64,000 nucleotides of DNA from Emticicia soli (GTDB lineage Bacteria > Bacteroidota > Bacteroidia > Cytophagales > Spirosomataceae). This document shows, one piece after another, positions 18,592-27,019 of this stretch. Numbering within the stretch: position 1 is the stretch's first letter; each line of letters opens with the position of its first letter. The notes below the pieces were generated by a model. It was not told where the DNA came from, ran no database searches, and worked only from the letters and a program-made list of their open reading frames with translations. The stretch is taken from assembly GCF_037860775.1 (NCBI RefSeq), contig NZ_JBBEWC010000012.1, positions 62,001-126,000 on the forward strand. The letters are read 5' to 3'. The position numbers and the translations under genes were made by a program.

Positions 18592-19443
18592 ATGGAATTA
18601 CCTCTTACTAAATTACGTGCCTGCGAGTCGAGGAGAACACTTATTGCGATTGACCTGGGCGAATGCTCCGAAAAAATTATCTCCTACCATCTGCTTCTCA
18701 CCAAAGAGATTTTAAGCGAATACACAATCTTTCATTGCCTTGATGGCACAATTACCGAAAACCAGGCGCACGAGCGTATCGGCCGGATATTGCAGCAAAC
18801 AAGGGCGTATCTGAATGAAACGGTTGGTAGCACTTTTAAAATTCATGTGGCAAAGGGGAATCTTGTTGAAGAACTAAAGGCCCTGCATGCCCGTGAAAAT
18901 TTCGGTACCATTATTATAGGCACTAACAATAAGCCCGGCGAAGGGAAGATGGGCCGCAATGCGCAGGCGATTCTGACAAACCTGCAGGTAAGTGTTATTG
19001 CAGTGCCACCAAGTATTGCGCTTTCGTTTCCGGCTAATGTGTGTATTCTGGTAGAAAAAATTCAGAAATCAAGTTTTGATTTCATGACTATTATTTACGA
19101 CTTTGTGTCGCACTACGATATTTTCATGAATTTTGTACTGTTTGCCAAAGACAAACAAGAACTGGAAGATGAGAAAAGATTGATTGAAGAATACCAGGAT
19201 TTCTTTGATTCAACAATTACTTTTAATTTTTTGGTTGAGCAAGAGCAAACGTATCTTAATTTTCTGGACTATGTAGGCAAGATTCATTGTGATGGCGCCA
19301 TGATAGTCTGGAACGAAGGAACAACAGCAGAGCGGTCGGTTAAAGAAACAGGTTTTGTGCATTGTAGCACCAAACTACCTATTTTGTATATTAAACAAAG
19401 CATGGCCAGCCATAGGCAAATAGCATTTGTTGGAGAGGAGTGA
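18592..19443 (+). CDS. Universal stress protein (UspA)-like protein
   Basis: A 283-residue cytoplasmic protein. The N-terminal half (about residues 14-145) follows the Usp plan: a first strand RTLIAIDLGEC, a helix with paired glutamates, FKIHVAKGNLVEEL, then TIIIGTNNKPGEGKMGRNAQAIL and a final VSVIAVPPS. The second half is a diverged repeat of the same fold ending in KLPILYIKQS. The classical ATP-binding G-2X-G-9X-G motif is only approximate (GTNNKPGEGKMG). Stress role inferred from family; specific function unknown. Confidence 0.65.
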   Translation: MELPLTKLRACESRRTLIAIDLGECSEKIISYHLLLTKEILSEYTIFHCLDGTITENQAHERIGRILQQTRAYLNETVGSTFKIHVAKGNLVEELKALHARENFGTIIIGTNNKPGEGKMGRNAQAILTNLQVSVIAVPPSIALSFPANVCILVEKIQKSSFDFMTIIYDFVSHYDIFMNFVLFAKDKQELEDEKRLIEEYQDFFDSTITFNFLVEQEQTYLNFLDYVGKIHCDGAMIVWNEGTTAERSVKETGFVHCSTKLPILYIKQSMASHRQIAFVGEE

Positions 19444-19461
19444 ACGATTTCACCGAATTTA

Positions 19462-19623
19462 GAGTATGTTTAAAAATTATGATTCGGCCTACGAAGTAAT
19501 CTTTTTTAGCTACACTGCGTTGCATTTTTTTCGATGTAGCTGCTGGCTACATCTGCAAAATACGCCTTGTCTAGCAAAAAAATCTTTACTTCTCGGTCAG
19601 AATAACAAAATTTAAACATACTC
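19462..19623. mobile_element. MITE-like element, GAGTATGTTTAAA family
   Basis: A 162-bp non-coding element whose ends are GAGTATGTTTAAA (19462-19474) and its exact complement TTTAAACATACTC (19611-19623). The next 30 bases inside each end are also imperfect complements, and the centre holds TGTAGC/GCTACA stems. It is flanked on both sides by TTA (19459-19461 and 19624-19626), which is consistent with a 3-bp target duplication. No transposase is present, so mobilisation would need a related insertion sequence elsewhere in the genome. Confidence 0.75.
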
Positions 19624-19661
19624 TTATTCACGGTTAATCGTTAGTAAACAAACCATCATAT

Positions 19662-19692
19662 AAAAAACAAGAGACACCCCAGGGTGTCTCTT
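19662..19692 (-). terminator. Rho-independent terminator of the 47-residue gene
   Basis: Ten-base stem AAGAGACACC (19669-19678) and GGTGTCTCTT (19683-19692) with a four-base loop. Read on the minus strand it is followed by a T-rich run, and it lies 30 bases after the stop of the small gene at 19722. Confidence 0.8.
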
Positions 19693-19721
19693 ATAATTTC
19701 TTAAGCAAAAACTATAATATA

Positions 19722-19865
19722 TTATTTTGCGAATTCTGCTTTTAAAGCTTCAACATCAACACGTTGAACATCAACTTTTAACGACAAACGTTTGATTTCC
19801 GCTATTCTGTTTTTTGCTACCGCTTGGTTTCTTTTTGCCTTACGTTTTAACTGAGTTACTGCCAT
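19722..19865 (-). CDS. Small basic protein, 47 residues
   Basis: A short gene on the minus strand opposite to hisS. It encodes 47 residues beginning MAVTQLKRKAKRNQAV, with ten lysines and arginines in the first half and a more acidic second half ending EALKAEFAK. Support comes from the ATG start, a clean terminator 30 bases after the stop, a TAnnTTTG promoter box about 107 bases upstream, and a composition like a nucleic-acid- or ribosome-binding peptide. I recall similar short proteins from other Bacteroidota but cannot name a family. Function unknown. Confidence 0.75.
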   Translation of the reverse strand: MAVTQLKRKAKRNQAVAKNRIAEIKRLSLKVDVQRVDVEALKAEFAK

Positions 19866-19971
19866 TTTTTTAGGTATTTTATTCTCTAAAACCCTAGCAA
19901 AAGGGCTGAGAGGTATTAAAAAGTTTATATTCTAAAATCGCCTTTAAAGACTTTGATTCAAAATCAGGGTG

Positions 19972-19979
19972 CAAAGTTA
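19972..19979 (-). promoter_or_regulatory. Candidate -7 box for the 47-residue gene
   Basis: TAACTTTG on the minus strand matches the Bacteroidota -7 consensus TAnnTTTG. The region 20 bases further upstream is T-rich without a clear TTTG. It implies a leader of roughly 100 bases before the start codon at 19865. Confidence 0.35.
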
Positions 19980-20098
19980 AGAAATTCAATCAATATTTAA
20001 AATTAACAATAAGTTTTTTACGCTAATTTTGTAGCAGAAAAATTTCTGAAAATCTTTAGGGCTTATTTTCCGAGCCCTTATATACCTTATAAAGACAA

Positions 20099-21460
20099 AT
20101 GAGTAAACCCGGTTTAGTTAGAGGAACACGTGATTTTGGCCCATCGGTGATGGTGAAACGAAACTTTATTTTTGATACCATTAAGCATACTTTTCAAAAA
20201 TTTGGTTTTCAGCCGCTGGAAACCCCAAGCCTTGAAACCCTGAATGTGCTGATGGGGAAATATGGCGACGAAGGCGACCAACTACTTTTTAAAGTACTAA
20301 ACTCAGGCGATTACTCGAAAGACCTGGCTCAAAAAGACCTTGACGAAGGCTATAAAAAACTAACCCATAAAATTTCAGAAAAAGGGCTTCGTTATGATTT
20401 AACCGTGCCTTTTGCCAGATACGTTGTCATGAATCGCAACGAACTTGCCATGCCCTTTAAACGTTATCAGATACAACCCGTTTGGCGTGCCGACCGCCCG
20501 CAAAAGGGGCGTTACCGTGAGTTTTACCAATGCGATGCCGACGTAGTAGGTACAGATTCATTGATTTGTGAGGCTGAAATTGTGCTGATGCTACACGAGA
20601 TTCTGCAAAACCTGGGTATTGTAGATTTTACGGTGAAGATAAACAACCGCAAAATATTATCGGGCATTGCCGAAACCATTGGCATGAAAGGCAGCGAAGT
20701 GCCATTAACAGTAGCTATTGATAAACTAGATAAAATAGGCAAAGAAAAAGTAGAAGACGAATTGCGTGAAAGAGGTTTTTCGGCCGAAGTAATTGAGCAG
20801 CTACAACCGATTTTCAACCTGCAAGGCGATACCGCCGAAGTAATAGCAGGCTTGAAAGCATGGTTGAAAGACTCAGAAACAGGTTTAAAAGGGGTTGAAG
20901 AAATAGAAAAAGTATGGAATCTGGTTGAGGGCTTTGGTTTACAGAATCCTAAAATTCAACTGGATATTACGCTGGCCCGTGGTTTGAGCTATTATACAGG
21001 TGCCATTTTTGAAGTAAAAGCCAATGGCGTGCAGATAGGCAGCATATCGGGCGGGGGGCGTTATGATAACCTTACCGGAACATTCGGCTTGCCGGGCTTA
21101 TCTGGTGTTGGTATATCGCTGGGCGTTGACCGTGTGTATGATGTAATGGAAGAACTAGGCTTGTTTGGCGATAAACAGGGGGTTACAACTCAGGTATTGC
21201 TTACAAACTTTGATGCCGATGCCGAGGCTTACTCGTTGCCTGTACTTAAAAAACTGCGTGATGCGGGTATCAATGCCGAGATTTACCCTGACCACGCCAA
21301 ATTAAGAAAACAATTTGAGTATGCCGACCGCAAAAAAATTCCGTATGTTTGCGTGGTTGGTTCAGAAGAAATGGCAACCGGAGCGCTTACGCTTAAAAAT
21401 ATGTTGTCGGGCGAGCAAACCAAACATACCATAGAAAGTATTATACAAAATTTGAAATAG
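20099..21460 (+). CDS. hisS: Histidyl-tRNA synthetase
   Basis: Class II aminoacyl-tRNA synthetase that charges tRNA-His in the cytoplasm. The 453-residue sequence shows motif 1 around residues 10-40 (GTRDFGP), motif 2 (LRYDLTVPFARYV and RYREFYQCDADVVG), the histidine-binding loop GLSYYTGAIFEV near residue 297, motif 3 (GISLGVDRVYDVM), and a C-terminal anticodon-binding domain from about 360. Length is normal. It is followed 4 bp later by mltG and then an overlapping thioesterase gene, so all three are probably one transcript. Confidence 0.97.
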   Translation: MSKPGLVRGTRDFGPSVMVKRNFIFDTIKHTFQKFGFQPLETPSLETLNVLMGKYGDEGDQLLFKVLNSGDYSKDLAQKDLDEGYKKLTHKISEKGLRYDLTVPFARYVVMNRNELAMPFKRYQIQPVWRADRPQKGRYREFYQCDADVVGTDSLICEAEIVLMLHEILQNLGIVDFTVKINNRKILSGIAETIGMKGSEVPLTVAIDKLDKIGKEKVEDELRERGFSAEVIEQLQPIFNLQGDTAEVIAGLKAWLKDSETGLKGVEEIEKVWNLVEGFGLQNPKIQLDITLARGLSYYTGAIFEVKANGVQIGSISGGGRYDNLTGTFGLPGLSGVGISLGVDRVYDVMEELGLFGDKQGVTTQVLLTNFDADAEAYSLPVLKKLRDAGINAEIYPDHAKLRKQFEYADRKKIPYVCVVGSEEMATGALTLKNMLSGEQTKHTIESIIQNLK

Positions 21461-21464
21461 CAAG

Positions 21465-22502
21465 ATGCTTAAAAACAGAAAATTCATTGCCTATGCACTC
21501 GTGATTGTAACAACAATTGCGGCAACTTTATCTTTTTACTTCTGGCAGGTTTCTAGCAGTGCCAATCTGAATGTAAAAGGCGAAAAAACCTTTGTGTTAT
21601 ATGTGCCTACGGGAGGAAGCTACAAAAATGTGGTTGACTCGCTGCATAAGTACAAGATGATTCATGACGAAATTTCGTTTCAGTTTTTATCAAAATGGAT
21701 GGAGTATCCTGAGAACGTAAAGCCGGGGCGTTATGAAATTAAACCTAATGCGGGTAATAAAGAGATTATCTCTAAACTTAAAGGCGGCCGACAAGATGAC
21801 GTAAGGCTTACCTTTAATAATATTCGCCTGAAATCAGACTTAATCAAGAAAATTGGTAGCCGCTTTGAGTTCAGCGACGAAGAATTGTTGAAAAAGCTGA
21901 AAAGCAAAGAGGTGTGCGCCAAATATGGTTTCGATACCACTACTATTATGTGTATGTTTTTGCCAAATACTTATTTTGTGCGTTGGACAACCACGCCTGA
22001 TAAGTTTCTGGACAGAATGCACGATGAGTATAAGAAATACTGGACTGACGAAAAACTACAAAAAGCCAAATCTATCAACATGACGCCCGTTCAGGTGGCT
22101 GTGATGGCCTCTATTGTGCAGTCAGAAACCAATAAAAAAGACGAAATGCCACGTGTGGCGGGGTCTTATATCAACCGTCTGGCTATTAATATGCCTTTGC
22201 AGGCCGACCCAACCGTGAAGTTTGCCGTAGGCGATTTCAGTATTAAGCGTATCATGGAGAAACACTTGTCTATTAATTCGCCTTATAATACTTATCGTAA
22301 CACGGGTTTGCCACCCGGCCCGATAGCCTTGCCTGAACCTGTGGCACTAGATGCCGTATTGAACTACGAGCGCCACAAATACATTTATTTCTGTGCCAAG
22401 GAAGATTTCTCGGGGTATCATAATTTTGCCGAAAGTTATAGCGAGCACCTAAACAACGCGCGCATTTATCAGGAGGCACTCAACAAAGCTAAAATTCACT
22501 AA
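21465..22502 (+). CDS. mltG: Endolytic transglycosylase MltG
   Basis: Membrane-bound enzyme that cleaves nascent peptidoglycan strands and terminates their elongation. One N-terminal helix (about residues 8-26) anchors it in the inner membrane. A LysM-like region follows, then the YceG domain with the catalytic glutamate E221 in SIVQSETNKKDEMPRVAGSYINRL, interrupted here only for length, and LQADPTVKFA and LPPGPIALP motifs. The 345-residue length is typical. Its stop codon region overlaps the start of the thioesterase gene by one base. Confidence 0.93.
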   Translation: MLKNRKFIAYALVIVTTIAATLSFYFWQVSSSANLNVKGEKTFVLYVPTGGSYKNVVDSLHKYKMIHDEISFQFLSKWMEYPENVKPGRYEIKPNAGNKEIISKLKGGRQDDVRLTFNNIRLKSDLIKKIGSRFEFSDEELLKKLKSKEVCAKYGFDTTTIMCMFLPNTYFVRWTTTPDKFLDRMHDEYKKYWTDEKLQKAKSINMTPVQVAVMASIVQSETNKKDEMPRVAGSYINRLAINMPLQADPTVKFAVGDFSIKRIMEKHLSINSPYNTYRNTGLPPGPIALPEPVALDAVLNYERHKYIYFCAKEDFSGYHNFAESYSEHLNNARIYQEALNKAKIH

Positions 22503-22909
22503 TGTATCAGTTTGACTGGCAGTACCGCATTCGCTATGCCGACATCGACCAGATGGGGTATATGTATTATGGCAATTATCCACGTTTATATGAAATTGGC
22601 CGTGTAGAGGCGCTTCGTTCTTTGGGTTTACGTTACCGTGCCTTAGAAGAAATGGGCATTATGATGCCCGTGTACGAGAGCCACTCAAAATACTTGCAAC
22701 CTGCCAAATATGATGATTTGGTAACCATCAGGGTTATTATTAAAGAAATGCCCAGGGCTCGCATTGTATTCTATTATGAAATATATAACGAAGAAAACGT
22801 GCTACTCCACACCGGAGAAACTACATTGGTATTTGTAAAAATGGCTACCAACCGTGTATCAGGCTGCCCACCGGAGATTACTGATAGGTTGAAGGCTTAT
22901 TTTGAATAA
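22502..22909 (+). CDS. Acyl-CoA thioesterase, 4HBT/YbgC type
   Basis: A 135-residue hotdog-fold thioesterase. It opens with YRIRYADIDQMGYMYYGNY, in which D16 is the catalytic aspartate of the 4-hydroxybenzoyl-CoA thioesterase/YbgC group, and keeps the helix YPRLYEIGRVEAL. It should hydrolyse an acyl-CoA in the cytoplasm; the acyl chain is unknown. It starts at the last base of mltG, so translation is coupled. Confidence 0.88.
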   Translation: MYQFDWQYRIRYADIDQMGYMYYGNYPRLYEIGRVEALRSLGLRYRALEEMGIMMPVYESHSKYLQPAKYDDLVTIRVIIKEMPRARIVFYYEIYNEENVLLHTGETTLVFVKMATNRVSGCPPEITDRLKAYFE

Positions 22910-22910
22910 T

Positions 22911-23051
22911 TGTCTGAACTTTGATTTACCTGATTTTTGTGATTTTTATGATTGTAAATTTTACATCAATACGACGCTTGGTGTGATTACATAAAGGTAT
23001 CATAATAAAATCAATACAATAGGTTTAATCAGGTAAATCAAAGTTCAGACA
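22911..23051. repeat. Inverted-repeat element, GAACTTTGATT family, copy 2
   Basis: Arms at 22911-22934 (TGTCTGAACTTTGATTTACC and four further bases) and 23027-23051 are almost exact complements with about 90 bases between. The outer sequence matches the element at 16864-17015. It lies between the convergent thioesterase and birA genes and could terminate transcription from both sides. Confidence 0.8.
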
Positions 23052-23073
23052 GTTCACACAATCACTCAATAAA

Positions 23074-23835
23074 TTATATCTCAAACGCCACCTCTTTAAA
23101 ATCAAAATACTGTACTTCGCCGGCTACTTCAATCATTAACAATCCGCTGTCGGCGATGCCTACAATTTTGCCCAGAAACCTACTGCCATTTTTGTTAAAA
23201 TAATGGGTTTCTTCAAAGCGGAAAAGGTGTTGTAAGTACTGTTTTTTCTGAGCGGCAAGGTGGCCGTTTTTCAATTGTAAGTAATATTTTTCGAGGCATA
23301 TACATAGCTCACCAATCAGCATTTCGATGTCGAACTCGTCGTGCCGGGCAGCTAGTCTTAAAGAGATGGCTTTGTCGTTATTAAAACTTAACTGATTGAT
23401 ATTGACGCCAATACCTACAATTGAATGGCTTATTCTGTTGCCTGCCAAGCTGTTTTCAAGGAGCATACCCACTATTTTGCGTTTGCCTACATACATATCG
23501 TTTGGCCATTTGATGCTTAAATCTTTTGCAACATATTTGCTCAAAAATTCGTATACACCTAAAGATACAGCTATATTGAGGCTGAATTGTGCGGTGGCAC
23601 TCAGGAAATCGGGCTTGAGTATGACAGACATCGTGATGTTTTGGCCGGGTAGTGTCTCCCAGTTGTTTCCACGTTGGCCACGTCCGGCAGTTTGGTCAGA
23701 AGTTATGACAAGTGTGCCATCAAAAAATTGTTCTTTTTGAATTATTTCGGCAGCGATGTCGTTAGTAGAATGACAACTTGGCAGATATAGAGTATTTTTG
23801 CCAAGAAATAAAGTTTTGGGCTGAAAATTGTGCAA
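23074..23835 (-). CDS. birA: Biotin--[acetyl-CoA-carboxylase] ligase, catalytic type
   Basis: Attaches biotin to carboxylase carrier proteins through biotinyl-AMP. The 253-residue sequence has the signature GRGQRGNNW (usual form GRGRxGxxW), IKWPNDMYVGKRKIVGMLLE with the active lysine, and GIGVNIN. There is no N-terminal helix-turn-helix, so it is a class I ligase and not a repressor. It is transcribed away from rsfS, with about 155 bp of shared upstream DNA. Confidence 0.93.
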   Translation of the reverse strand: MHNFQPKTLFLGKNTLYLPSCHSTNDIAAEIIQKEQFFDGTLVITSDQTAGRGQRGNNWETLPGQNITMSVILKPDFLSATAQFSLNIAVSLGVYEFLSKYVAKDLSIKWPNDMYVGKRKIVGMLLENSLAGNRISHSIVGIGVNINQLSFNNDKAISLRLAARHDEFDIEMLIGELCICLEKYYLQLKNGHLAAQKKQYLQHLFRFEETHYFNKNGSRFLGKIVGIADSGLLMIEVAGEVQYFDFKEVAFEI

Positions 23836-23991
23836 CTTTTTATTAATTTAGCGTTTTATCTATAAGATAATATTATATTATAGTAAACAAAGCGTATATT
23901 TAGTTAATTAACATTAATTTATTCTGAATTACACCCGAGAAACATCCTAATAATAGGCTTCAAAGCGGTATATTTCACGCAAAAATACAAG

Positions 23992-24402
23992 ATGGCAAAA
24001 AAAAATAAAGAAATTTCAGGTGAAGAATTAAGTCGCTTAGTAGTACATGGTATGTTAGAGAAAAAAGCGACCAATATTGTAGTGATGGATTTGAGGAATG
24101 TTAAAAATGCAATTACAGATTTCTTTGTTATCTGCTCGGGTAACACTGACACACAAATTGATGCGATTGCCACTTCGATAGACGAAGAGATATTTAAAGC
24201 TTCAGGATTACACCCTTGGCATCAGGAGGGAAAACAAAACAGAGAATGGATTTTGTTAGACTACGTTGATGTGGTTGCCCACGTATTCAGAAAAGACCGT
24301 CGTAAATTTTACGATTTGGAGTCTCTATGGGGTGATGCCGAACTGACCGAAATAGCTGAAAGCATGGAGCCAGAACCCACAAAACAAATACTAATAGATT
24401 GA
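23992..24402 (+). CDS. rsfS: Ribosomal silencing factor RsfS
   Basis: A 136-residue member of the DUF143/RsfS family, which binds ribosomal protein uL14 and blocks subunit joining when nutrients are scarce. Family motifs seen are VVMDLRNVKNAITDFFVICSG, HPWHQEG, WILLDYVDVVAHVF and YDLESLWGDAE. Length is normal. It precedes ftsH, separated by a hairpin, an arrangement common in Bacteroidota. Confidence 0.95.
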   Translation: MAKKNKEISGEELSRLVVHGMLEKKATNIVVMDLRNVKNAITDFFVICSGNTDTQIDAIATSIDEEIFKASGLHPWHQEGKQNREWILLDYVDVVAHVFRKDRRKFYDLESLWGDAELTEIAESMEPEPTKQILID

Positions 24403-24417
24403 TGTTTTAAAAACGTG

Positions 24418-24458
24418 AACCTTTACAGTTTGAGCAATTTTATGTAAAGGTTTTCTTT
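24418..24458 (+). terminator. Hairpin between rsfS and ftsH
   Basis: Stem AACCTTTACA (24418-24427) and TGTAAAGGTT (24443-24452) with a 15-base loop, followed by TTTTCTTT. It could end rsfS transcripts or attenuate read-through into ftsH 40 bases further on. Confidence 0.6.
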
Positions 24459-24497
24459 ATTAATAATAATTGCATTAAACTTTGAAAAAATAAAAAC

Positions 24498-26540
24498 ATG
24501 TCTGAAAACAGTAATGACTTTCCAAGGAAAAAACCACAAAATAGTGGTGGAGGTGGTTTGCAGGGTTGGATTGTAGCGGCTATTATTATTGGTATTGTAG
24601 GTTTTTTGCTTTACTCAAGGCAGGCAACACTTGCCACAATTAAATACAAAGACCTTGAGCAAATGATTTTGCAAAAAGATGTACAAAGTGTAGCCGTAGT
24701 AGAAGGAAACCGATCGGTTGAAATCACCCTGACTCGTGAGGCTCTTCAAAAACCTGAATACAAAAAAGAATTAGGTAATAATCGTTTTACAGTTACAGGC
24801 CCACACCTGAAAATAGATGTAGTTTCGGTTGAGTCTTTCATGCGTGATTACACCGAGTTTCTGAAATCATCTCAGATTACTGAAGAGTACCGCAATACGC
24901 TGTACCCTGAAAGTATTGAACGCCAGGATATTATGACAATGGTGTGGCAATTCCTGCCATTTATTGTAGTATTGGGCTTGATGTATTTCTTAATGAGCCG
25001 TATGGCAGGCGGTGGCGGCCCTGGTGGTGCTATCTTCAACATCGGTAAGTCAAGAGCGGCTTTATTTGATGCCGACAGCAAAGTAAAAATCACCTTTGCC
25101 GATGTGGCAGGTCTGGTAGAAGCTAAAGAAGAGCTACAAGAGATTGTTGATTTCTTGAAAACGCCTAAAAAATATACCGAATTGGGGGGTAAAATCCCGA
25201 AAGGTGCTTTGTTGGTAGGCCCTCCGGGTACGGGTAAAACCTTGTTGGCAAAAGCCGTTGCCGGCGAAGCCAGTGTGCCATTCTTCTCATTGTCAGGTTC
25301 TGACTTCGTTGAGATGTTTGTTGGGGTAGGTGCTGCACGTGTACGTGACCTATTTAAACAAGCCAAAGAAAAAGCACCTTGTATTATCTTTATTGATGAG
25401 ATTGACGCCGTAGGTCGTTCTCGTGGCCGTGGCGCAATGCCGGGTGCAAACGATGAGCGTGAAAATACCCTTAACTCATTGCTTGTAGAGATGGATGGTT
25501 TTGGCTCTGATGCAGGTATTATTATTCTTGCAGCTACCAACCGCCCTGATGTACTTGATTCAGCTTTGATGCGTCCGGGTCGTTTCGACCGCCAGATTAG
25601 TGTTGATACACCAGATTTAATTGGTCGTGAGGCGATATTTAAGGTACACATGAGACCATTGAAACTGTCTGATTCGATAGATATTAAAAAACTGGCAGCA
25701 CAAACACCGGGCTTTGCAGGTGCCGAAATTGCCAACGTTTGTAACGAAGCCGCCCTTCTGGCCGCCAGACGTGGCAAGACTGCTATCGACATGACCGATT
25801 TCCACGATGCGATTGACCGTGAGATTGGTGGTTTAGAAAAGAAAAACAAACTTATTTCGCCGGAAGAAAAAGAGATTGTTGCTTACCACGAAGCAGGCCA
25901 TGCAGTGGCTGGTTGGTTCTTGGAGCACGCTAATCCATTAGTAAAAGTAAGTATCGTGCCTCGTGGTATTGCGGCATTAGGTTATGCGCAGTATTTACCA
26001 AAAGAGCAATACTTGTACCGCACCGAGCAATTATTCGACGAAATGTGTATGACCCTTGGTGGCCGTGCCGCAGAAGACGTTGTTTTTGGTAAAATATCGA
26101 CAGGTGCACTAAGCGACCTTGAAAGAGTAACCAAAAGTGCTTATGGCATGACAACCGTTTATGGTATGAACGAGCGCATCGGTAATGTGTCTTTCTACGA
26201 TTCTAAAGGACAAGGCGAGTATTCGTTTACTAAGCCTTATTCGGAAGAAACAGCGAAGATTATTGACGAAGAGGTGAAGAAACTAATTGAGTCGGCTTAT
26301 AAACGCACTAGAGAACTTTTGGTTGAGAAACGTGAAGAACTAGAGAAAATAGCACAGGAGTTGTTGAAAAAAGAAATCATTTATCAGTCTGACCTCGTTG
26401 ATTTGATTGGTAAAAGACCTTTTGAAAAGCTAACCAACTATCAGGAGTTTATGGACAGCGATAGCGACAACCATATCAAAGAAAAAGAGCAAGATAAGCA
26501 AAACGATAAAAGCGAAAAGAAAGTAGAAGAAAACGTGTAA
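24498..26540 (+). CDS. ftsH: ATP-dependent zinc metalloprotease FtsH
   Basis: Inner-membrane AAA+ protease that degrades misfolded membrane proteins and regulators. The 680-residue product has two transmembrane helices (about residues 24-41 and 148-166) around a periplasmic domain. The AAA domain has Walker A GPPGTGKT at 241-248, Walker B IIFIDEID, and the second region of homology ATNRPDVLDSALMRPGRFDR. The protease domain has the zinc site HEAGH at 464-468. The acidic/basic tail rich in D, K and E after residue 645 is usual in the phylum. A strong terminator follows. Confidence 0.97.
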   Translation: MSENSNDFPRKKPQNSGGGGLQGWIVAAIIIGIVGFLLYSRQATLATIKYKDLEQMILQKDVQSVAVVEGNRSVEITLTREALQKPEYKKELGNNRFTVTGPHLKIDVVSVESFMRDYTEFLKSSQITEEYRNTLYPESIERQDIMTMVWQFLPFIVVLGLMYFLMSRMAGGGGPGGAIFNIGKSRAALFDADSKVKITFADVAGLVEAKEELQEIVDFLKTPKKYTELGGKIPKGALLVGPPGTGKTLLAKAVAGEASVPFFSLSGSDFVEMFVGVGAARVRDLFKQAKEKAPCIIFIDEIDAVGRSRGRGAMPGANDERENTLNSLLVEMDGFGSDAGIIILAATNRPDVLDSALMRPGRFDRQISVDTPDLIGREAIFKVHMRPLKLSDSIDIKKLAAQTPGFAGAEIANVCNEAALLAARRGKTAIDMTDFHDAIDREIGGLEKKNKLISPEEKEIVAYHEAGHAVAGWFLEHANPLVKVSIVPRGIAALGYAQYLPKEQYLYRTEQLFDEMCMTLGGRAAEDVVFGKISTGALSDLERVTKSAYGMTTVYGMNERIGNVSFYDSKGQGEYSFTKPYSEETAKIIDEEVKKLIESAYKRTRELLVEKREELEKIAQELLKKEIIYQSDLVDLIGKRPFEKLTNYQEFMDSDSDNHIKEKEQDKQNDKSEKKVEENV

Positions 26541-26561
26541 GGTTTCGCTTGATGCGCATAT

Positions 26562-26606
26562 AAAAAAAGCAGTTGTTGAGAAATCAGCAACTGCTTTTTT
26601 GTTTTG
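26562..26606 (+). terminator. Rho-independent terminator of ftsH
   Basis: Stem AAAAAAGCAGTTGTTGA and TCAGCAACTGCTTTTTT with a four-base loop, about 25 bases after the ftsH stop, ending in a T run. Confidence 0.85.
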
Positions 26607-26661
26607 TGATTGAACCGTATTTTTAATAAATAAGCGTTCTTTAAAAAGTGTATTTTTCGTA

Positions 26662-26841
26662 GAGGCTGTCTCAAAAGAAAATAGTACAAAATAATATTTG
26701 GCAAGGTAGAGACCCCACTCCCCAACCCCTCTCCCCAACTGTGGGGAGAGGGGCTTTTAGTCCCCTCCCCATTGTTGGGGAGGGTTAGGGTGGGGTTATT
26801 TCCAAATATTATTTGGTACAAAAAACTTTTGAGACAGGCTC
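26662..26841. mobile_element. MITE-like element, GAGGCTGTCT family, copy B
   Basis: A 180-bp copy of the element at 8916-9112, in opposite orientation. Ends are GAGGCTGTCTCAAAAG (26662-26677) and CTTTTGAGACAGGCTC (26826-26841), then AATAATATTTGG-type flanks, and a centre of two GC-rich hairpins built from CCCCTCTCCCC and CCCCTCCCC. Immediate flanks do not match, so no target duplication is claimed. Confidence 0.75.
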
Positions 26842-26939
26842 CTGTCGTCGAATCTGTTTTTTTTATTAAATCTGATCGAATTGTCTACTATTTTGAGGAG
26901 ATTCCCTTATAAATCATTCAAAAATTTCGATAGACCCTT

Positions 26940-26980
26940 GAGCCGTACGGTTCGCCGCGCGATTGCAATACGGCTCTACG
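26940..26980. repeat. Palindromic repeat, GTAGAG family, copy 2
   Basis: GAGCCGTACGG at the left and CCGTATTGCAATC-type sequence read from the right pair at their ends (GAGCCGTA with TACGGCTC), giving a 37-base palindrome extended by CTACG. It resembles the arms at 49853-49990. With MITE copy B it accounts for most of the ftsH to outer-membrane-protein gap. Confidence 0.6.
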
Positions 26981-27019
26981 AAAATATAATTTTTTTAGGA
27001 ACTATTATTATTGAAATAC

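Noticed and set aside
24872..25849. Long minus-strand ORF of 325 residues opposite to ftsH
   Set aside because: It is the antisense of a highly conserved AAA protease gene; serine/proline-rich composition is typical of a shadow frame.
26430..26821. Minus-strand ORFs over the end of ftsH and MITE copy B
   Set aside because: They run through the ftsH 3' end, its terminator and a palindromic repeat; the translated repeats explain their composition.
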